Assembly (NCBI GenBank): GCA_014529385.2
Contig: CM043962.1
Coordinates: 50,050,598 to 50,114,597 of the forward strand
Length of the DNA stretch: 64,000 nt
DNA from: Adiantum capillus-veneris
Lineage: Eukaryota; Streptophyta; Polypodiopsida; Polypodiales; Pteridaceae
Direction: 5' to 3'
Shown: in pieces, positions 57,849 to 64,000 of the stretch
How positions within the stretch are numbered: the stretch's first letter is position 1
Layout of the letters: the number at the start of each line of letters is the position of its first letter
The notes under the pieces: generated by a model
Told to the model about the DNA's origin: nothing
Seen by the model: only the letters and a program-made list of their open reading frames with translations
The model's database searches: none
Program-made: the position numbers and the translations under genes

Positions 57849-59050
57849 TGTCGGAAAGTGTGCGGTCTAGCTGGGAAGGTGCAAAACCTCTGGCTGTGAG
57901 AGTTCGTGATGAGAGTCACAAACACTTTGTGAAAAAGCGTTTGTGGAGAATCACCAACCCTCTTTCTAATGGTGACAGAAACTCTAAGAGCGTTCGTGAC
58001 AAAAATGTCACAAACCCTCTTTGCTATTGTGCTTGGAACGTGCTTGTTTTGGTAGTCGAGATTATGATGAAAGGACCATCAAATCACATCCAATTTTACT
58101 TTAAAAGAGAAATTAAGAACACCAAATGTTCAGCCATAAAACCTCAATGCTCATACAAGCACAATTCTCAATCAAAACCCAAACCTTTTTGGTGGTATCA
58201 TGTAGCCTCGCCCCCAATTACATAGTTGTAGCATCAAACAGTTGAAACGAATACACAAGCTTCCACCTTCACGGCGACCATTTGCTGAGTTGGTAGAGAT
58301 TTAAGAGCTTCTAAATTGAAGCCCACACACCATTTTGATGAGGGGAAACCCTAATTCACTCCCTCACAAGCTCAGATACAAGATTGTGAAGAGGCGGGAC
58401 TGCGGCACCCATAGATTGGGCAACCATGGAAGCTATTGAACAGTAGTGCAAAATTGCTGGTTTTTTCTGTAAAAATCCCCCTTCTCTCTCTTCCCCACAG
58501 AAATATGAGCTGATGTGTCAATTTTTTGGCTATTTTGCCACTTTGGACCAAAACTAGGCCATTTTCAGCTCATTTTTGACCCAAAAAATGTCATTTTTGA
58601 TGCGAAAAATCCCAAACAAAGTCAGGAAAATCCCTAAATTTGTGGGATCACTCGCATAAGCATAAAAATCATAGATAAGCATCATTTTTCATCAATATGC
58701 CATTTTGGCTCACTTTCCATGCAATTCTGCAACGGCGCCTATTAGTTGCTATTTTTGGCAGTTTTTGCCCGTATCAGTCTTTGTAGGCGAGGTGAGTGTG
58801 CCACCATGAAACACTTGGACTATGTACATTTTCAAACCAAATTAGGCATCTTATCAAGGGGAAAATCATGCAAATGCGCCACATCCAGGGCCACGACTCC
58901 CCAAATAGGTATGTACATGATAATGACCGCAGTAGACGCTTCAACATATATCATAATATGTACATGATCGCTTTTATTTGCATACATCGAGAAGTGTCAA
59001 GATTGAGGTGAATGTTTTATTTCACACTATGTACGTGCCACGGCAGGACA
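57849..59050 (-). repeat. Element D 5' LTR
   Basis: TGTCGG to GGACA on the plus strand. Only 82 bp separate it from the gag ATG. The internal bases beside it (minus strand TTTCTGATGAACCCGATGC) match no tRNA 3' end that I recognise. Confidence 0.92.
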
Positions 59051-59177
59051 ACGCGCGCGCACACACACACACACATTGACAAAGGCCTAGTTATGATCCG
59101 AGACGGCGATTCGCACAAGCAAATGTGCTCCTGCCAAATCTGACAGTAAACTACCCATGAACCTCCTCTCTTTGCCA

Positions 59178-59272
<95 letters not shown>

Positions 59273-59282
59273 CCCCCCCCCC
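59051..59282. repeat. Compound microsatellites (CG/CA, CT, CA, C)
   Basis: GCGC/(CA)n at 59051-59076, (TC)n at 59181-59226, (CA)n at 59226-59270 and a C run at 59271-59282. The first is the right flank of the element D insertion. Confidence 0.9.
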
Positions 59283-59488
59283 TCCGTGACATACTTGAGC
59301 TAGATCTAGAGCTAGCTCATAGATGGCCCAGTTTTGCCGTAAGTAGGAAAGCCCCGTCTCTTCATAGAGACATACTAAATGTTTTAGTTAGTGTCTCTAT
59401 CATATCCATGCATGTACATACACACACTCACTATATTAATCAATAAATTGGGGGAAAAGGGCAGCAATAGAGGTGCTTAACATTCAAA

Positions 59489-59596
59489 AATTTTGGAAAC
59501 ACTTTAACAAAGAGCCTCTTTATATATATATATATATATATATGTATCTATGTATATATATATAAAGAGGCTCTTTGTTAAAGTGTTTCCAAAATT
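59489..59596. repeat. 108-bp snap-back hairpin (MITE-like)
   Basis: AATTTTGGAAACACTTTAAC... on the left is matched exactly by its reverse complement on the right. The arms are at least 44 bp (33 bp of non-repetitive sequence plus TA repeats) around a centre of about 20 bp. No protein-coding capacity. It could be a small inverted-repeat transposon or a hairpin-RNA locus. Confidence 0.85.
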
Positions 59597-59610
59597 ATAT
59601 ATATATATAG

Positions 59611-59697
<87 letters not shown>
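59597..59697. repeat. (TA)n microsatellite
   Basis: About 100 bp of nearly pure TA immediately after the hairpin. Confidence 0.95.
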
Positions 59698-59698
<1 letters not shown>

Positions 59699-60080
59699 TT
59701 GCACCACTCATTAAAAAATATCAATTTTGGTCTCAAAAAAAGCCTCTTGAAAAGAAAATAATTTTAAAAATCAAGTTTTAATTGAAAATAATTAATATCC
59801 ATCAAAATTTCTTTTTTTGTTGTGCGCATTTAAACAGGTACATTTACTTTATGTAAAGTAGAAAGTGTTTTTACTTTCCATTCCCAAAAGGTTTTTCATT
59901 TCCTAAGATGTTAGCCTTCAGTTTTCCATTTTACATTAGAAGTTTTGTAAGGGTTTATTTGAAGTCAACCAATGTGTTACAAGTGAATGCCCTCTCCTTC
60001 TTTGAAAATCTAAGCTCCATAATATATAGTATAGAATATATATTTTATATTTATATCTATATATTTATTTATTTATAGGG

Positions 60081-60221
60081 AAAATTACCAAAATACTCCT
60101 CTAATTTGTGGAAATTCCTAAAATACCCCTCAAATTTCAAAAATTCCCAAAGTACCTTCATAATTTGTCATAAATTCCCAAAATGCCCTTCAAATTTTTC
60201 AAAATTCTCAAAATACCCCTG
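60081..60221. repeat. Degenerate minisatellite, about 30-bp unit
   Basis: Roughly 4.7 copies of a unit resembling AAATTCCCAAAATACCCCTC plus an AATTT-rich remainder, each copy with several differences. Confidence 0.8.
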
Positions 60222-62310
60222 GTTGTGAGAGTAAATTTCTCCAAAAACAAAAACAAATTGTAGCTTTTCATAAGAAGAGTGATTGTGTACCATACAGGAT
60301 GCTACAACTAAAATTTGAGTTGGTTATGTAGGCTTTGGAGATGAATTCGTTCTAAAAACAGGTGAGGGTGCATCTCTGCCCCTCACTTAGCCATTGTGGT
60401 TGTGTTGAGTTATTTTGAGATCACTTACTGTCTGCGTTACTGCCAAGGAGAATGGAGCTCACCATGCAGGTGACTCAGGTTTTTTCTTACCCTTGCTGGG
60501 TTAGTTGGTTTACTGCACTATTTATGCATGTCTGACATGATTAAACACTAAAAGGCTTTAATTTAGGAAAGATGGTCCTACCTTATGCTTGTTTCAAGCA
60601 CGCATACTGTGCAGTTAAACCTACGGCTATGTTGTTCTTGTAGTTTGCAAACGGATTTTTTGGTTGATGTTATATCAAAGAGCTTGATATGGTAACCTTG
60701 GGCATGATACACCCCTGCCTGTTATAAACTGACAAAGTATGGTATAAACATCATATAAGAGTTGCTCCTGACCTTGGACTGGTTAGGTCGCCTCTGTGGT
60801 TTACTGTCGGGGGCTGTCTAGCTCTACATATTGGGATTGGTTGGCACCTCTTGGCCTGTTCAATGGTAAGGAATGGATGTAATACTGTGGCATATATTGG
60901 TGGTTAGTGGTTGTTCTGCTACTTTGTTTGGAAAGGAACTATGAGTAGTTAAGCTCGTTACTGCATATAATCTTATGAACGGGTTTCTCATAAATCCGTT
61001 GCAGGAAAATACCGTATGCAGGCTCTAACCTAATCTCTGCATAACTGGTTTTTGAAAAAAAAGGGGTTTTTCTTGTTATTTCAATAAAAGCGATGCTAAT
61101 TACTTTTTGCATTGACTGTGCATTCACGCTTTTTCTAATCTAGGCATAACTGATTCTTCTCAAATAAATGGGGTTACTTCTAGCCTTTGTAGCAACTAAG
61201 GCTTTAGGTACTCTAGTTCACTGTAGGTGCTCACATTCTGAGGAAAGAATCATCATCTTGAGATTAAAGCTTAATGTAACACAACATTTTGCGTTTTGCT
61301 TATAATCTATTAAAATGGTTCTCTGCGCAGACTATGTATGAAGGTAAGTATATGGAAGTTTTTGCTTCAACAGAAGTTTGGAATGGGTTATACCTCGGGT
61401 AAAGATGGAATACTGCTTCTAATGCAGTGGCTGATTGTAATGGATGGCTTATTGACTACTCATTGTGAATTGGAGAAACCTTCCATGTGAAGGAGGTGAT
61501 AAACGGTTATATTACAGTTTTTCAGACCCATGTTCTAGTTTATGATTGTGTTTATGGGAGGGATTTTTGATCTTTTGCACTCTATGAAGGACCAGTCCAT
61601 TTTTTGGATTGACATTCACAGTTAGTGATTTTTTTCGGGCTATGCTTCTACTACTTGGCTAGCTAGCTATAGGGTTGTAACTTACAGATTACATTGGATC
61701 CCATTTATAGGATAAGTACACCATCGATTCTATAACTAAAAGGTTATATCTATACTTACTGATTGATAGAACCTCACTAAAATGACTGTAGGATAACGCA
61801 TATTCTCTTTGGGGAATATGCCACTCTGATTAAAAGGAATACTCTATCACTTACGTAAAAAGTAATAATTTGACTTTTATAAGAAAAGGATTTACTGTGA
61901 ACTTAGCTTGTTTAAAGTTAAAAAAGTTTTGTAAAATGGACATGGATAACAAGTGGTATGGTCCATTGATACCTGCAAAACACATCCAAGGCTAACTAAA
62001 TTGTTGTTTTGTTTGGATGGATGCAGGTAAGGACTCTATCTTATCTTGGATGGCTTTCTTTTCTTCGGCAAGCAACCTTTCTGTAATGAAATACTCATTG
62101 AGGAACGGGGAAGTTCTTTTACTACGAGCCTTACTGAAAGAGGATCTCTTTCCTACAGTCGTCGTACCTAAATAATTCTAATACTGAGTTATTTTTGTAC
62201 ATATCAGTTCATTATTCCTTGGCCAACTGTCTTTTGAATGTAAAAATTCAATTATGTTTTCTTAGTTAAGATTTAAACAGGTACACACACACAAGAAATT
62301 CTCCTCATGG
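60222..62310. other. Single-copy-looking non-coding DNA
   Basis: No transposon domain, long frame or array. T-rich stretches ending in GCAGGT-type sites (for example near 60468 and 62024) suggest possible intron or exon borders, but no exon can be supported by translation. Confidence 0.3.
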
Positions 62311-62328
62311 ATGTGTGTGTGTGTGTGT

Positions 62329-62367
<39 letters not shown>

Positions 62368-62423
62368 GGGAGAGATGAGGAAGGGAGGGCTACTCCAAGC
62401 TCCCATAGAGCCAAATAAATGAA

Positions 62424-62476
<53 letters not shown>
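62311..62476. repeat. Paired (GT)n(GA)n compound microsatellites
   Basis: (GT)n(GA)n at 62311-62364 and again at 62423-62476, each preceded by ATGNATGTG-type sequence and separated by 58 bp, suggesting a local duplication. Confidence 0.85.
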
Positions 62477-62479
<3 letters not shown>

Positions 62480-64000
62480 CTCCCATATCTTGATTATGAC
62501 ATTTTGGACTGCCGGCCTAAAGGGGGGGCTGGGGACTGTAGGATTATTTTGGATTTTTAAATGCAACATATATTTGAGGTGCTTATTGTCATGTGACTAT
62601 TTCTTCACACGATCAATGCATTCTGACCTGCCTCCGCACTGCTGTATCTCCTTGTGAAGTTGCTTGGAAATTCATGTGACATGATGTGCCCTTAATGCCA
62701 CATGAATATTTGAACTATCAGCGCAGGAGCTCCTATGTCATGGCGGTGATTCACACATTTGTGAGCTACAGATCAAGAGACTTCATTTCACTTTTCATTT
62801 CATGTCGAGAAGCTTCTGTAACTTGACAATGGAGTGCTGCAATCATGAGATGAAGTCATGTATTGAACTGTCCTGTAATGGAGTTGAAATGGAGTAGAGA
62901 ATAGACCACGGCTACTATGAGGAACTCAGTTGTGGACTGTGATACATGTAGTATATTTTGTGGGCTATCACATATTATTGTCATGGTGTCTCATTTCTTT
63001 TCCTCGATTATAGTGACATATTATTGCCTTGAGACTGGCACTCTGTCATTTGTGGGAATCACCTGACGATCAGCTCTAGTTACGGTCTATAGCAGCAGAA
63101 TTGTAACTATGACCGGCTTTTTTTGGTAGGCATGATTCGAGTAATGTATGAGCGTCTTGACAAAATCTCTCATAGACCAGATAATGGCCGCTGTTCACTT
63201 TTTTGGTCTTCTTGCCCTGGATACCCCCTACAATTCCGGGGATTCAGCTTCTTGCCTGCTTGCCATGGCCACCCATACAGCTTTGAGGGTATTTCATCTA
63301 TAATCATGTGGCGTTATTGCCAATGGTCTACAAAGAAATCCTTTATGCCTGTTGATTAGCTTTAGTTTGGTTTGTGAAAATACCTTGCAGGGGATGGCTA
63401 GACTAAACATGGGCCTTGCAAGCCAGCCTGGCATTGCATGAGTATGTATGCACAGGGGCTTCTTTAGTGTGAAACAAAGTTGCTGTTGTTTAAGTTTGTT
63501 TGTGCTTCTTCACAAAGGATAAACTTGACACTTGCTTCGAGCTGAGGTCGCTGAACCGCTGTTGCTCCAAAGCTGAAAGTGGAAGAGGCTGCCTCCCTGA
63601 AACACTGGGGATGGGCTGCACCCCAAAATGTGTGGGGGTTGCCCTCACACTAGGGCTGCCCCAAGAGGGGGTGCCCTGCAGGCTGAGCTCACTACACCCT
63701 ATAGGCCTCCCCCTGCCCTTACCTGTACAGTCAAGTACAGGTGCTGCCTGACTCACTCCTCCAGTACTGTGACATGATGCTAATGGGCTGAAATACGGAA
63801 ATAGGGGAAAACAGGGCAGCAGACCAAACTAGGCCCAAGGTTGGGAAAATTAGTCCCAGCGAGCAGATGCCACAAGTAGAGCCAAAACTTGGACTACACA
63901 TGACTAGAAATATCCCAACATGAGAAAACAAGCTCACTCCGACCGGGCAGAGGCACAAAACAGCCCTTACTCCTTATCACCTGTCCCTGGAAGATATTGA
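62477..64000. other. Non-coding DNA to the window edge
   Basis: I see no supported gene. The segment 63540-63770 is GC-richer and open on both strands for about 80 codons without a domain. It contains a short stem ACCTGTAC/GTACAGGT at about 63720-63741. Confidence 0.35.

Larger units (their letters stand above)
50588..59050 (-). mobile_element. Element D: complete Ty3/gypsy element, minus strand
   Basis: Two 1.2-kb LTRs (50588-51784 and 57849-59050, about 4% different by eye) flank gag, protease, RT, RNase H and integrase on the minus strand. ACGC borders both ends (50584-50587 and 59051-59054). The fifth base does not match, and the flanks form a CA/CG-repeat target in which slippage could have altered it. 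From 55371 to 51844 all pol domains share one frame, interrupted by six or so stops. No recognisable tRNA primer site follows the 5' LTR. RT has an unusual LPQGATNS motif. Confidence 0.92.

Noticed and set aside
59504-59707. Open frame of Ile-Tyr repeats
   Set aside because: Translation of the TA array and hairpin; no coding evidence.
63490-63756. Open frames on both strands near the right edge
   Set aside because: GC-richer sequence opens both strands; no domain, splice or promoter support.

Overview
The window looks like a stretch of a large, repeat-rich land-plant nuclear genome. No intact host gene is recognisable. Almost everything that can be identified is LTR retrotransposon sequence: Ty3/gypsy of several lineages and one Ty1/copia. 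It is interspersed with long CT, GT, AT and C microsatellites. The primer-binding sites (plant tRNA-Asp and initiator tRNA-Met types), a chromovirus, a dual-RNase-H Tat-type element and an Athila-like element point to a vascular plant. The microsatellite density and non-compact layout would suit a fern or gymnosperm, but that is a guess.

Layout, left to right. 1-969 is the tail of a chromovirus (integrase and chromodomain, + strand) with a possible 3' LTR after it. 4840-5379 is a gag relic on the minus strand. 5941-9226 is a minus-strand chromovirus-type element F, broken before integrase. 10180-10376 is the end of a minus-strand copia-like LTR. 10951-19413 is element B, a Tat-type gypsy element with two 1.48-kb LTRs and a second (archaeal-type) RNase H. 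19417-32955 is element C, an Athila-like gypsy element with a tRNA-Asp primer site, a gag with four zinc knuckles, PR-RT-RH-IN and then a second retropepsin-like domain downstream of integrase. 32956-34712 holds microsatellites and another copia-like LTR fragment. 34713-40190 is element E, an old relative of C that keeps the post-integrase protease-like motif. E is interrupted by a 2.56-kb non-autonomous LTR element at 35379-37936 (target duplication ATAAA). 40873-46349 is element G, a young Ty1/copia element (target duplication AACTT). 48270-48740 is another gypsy leader/gag relic. 49770-50355 is a LINE ORF1-like relic. 50588-59050 is element D, a complete but inactivated minus-strand gypsy element. 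59051-64000 holds microsatellites, a 108-bp snap-back hairpin, a 30-bp minisatellite and otherwise single-copy-looking non-coding DNA.

Every coding element is broken. Most in-frame stops look like CGA-to-TGA or CAG/CAA-to-TAG/TAA changes, as expected from deamination of methylated cytosine in silenced transposons. LTR comparisons by eye give an age order: G youngest (about 2.5% difference), then D and B (about 4-6%), the nested small element (about 8-9%), and C oldest of those with two LTR pieces (above 10%). The most unusual feature is the architecture gag-PR-RT-RH-IN-PR2 plus a tail of repeated W-[VI]-P-K motifs in C, with the PR2 position conserved in the diverged relative E.
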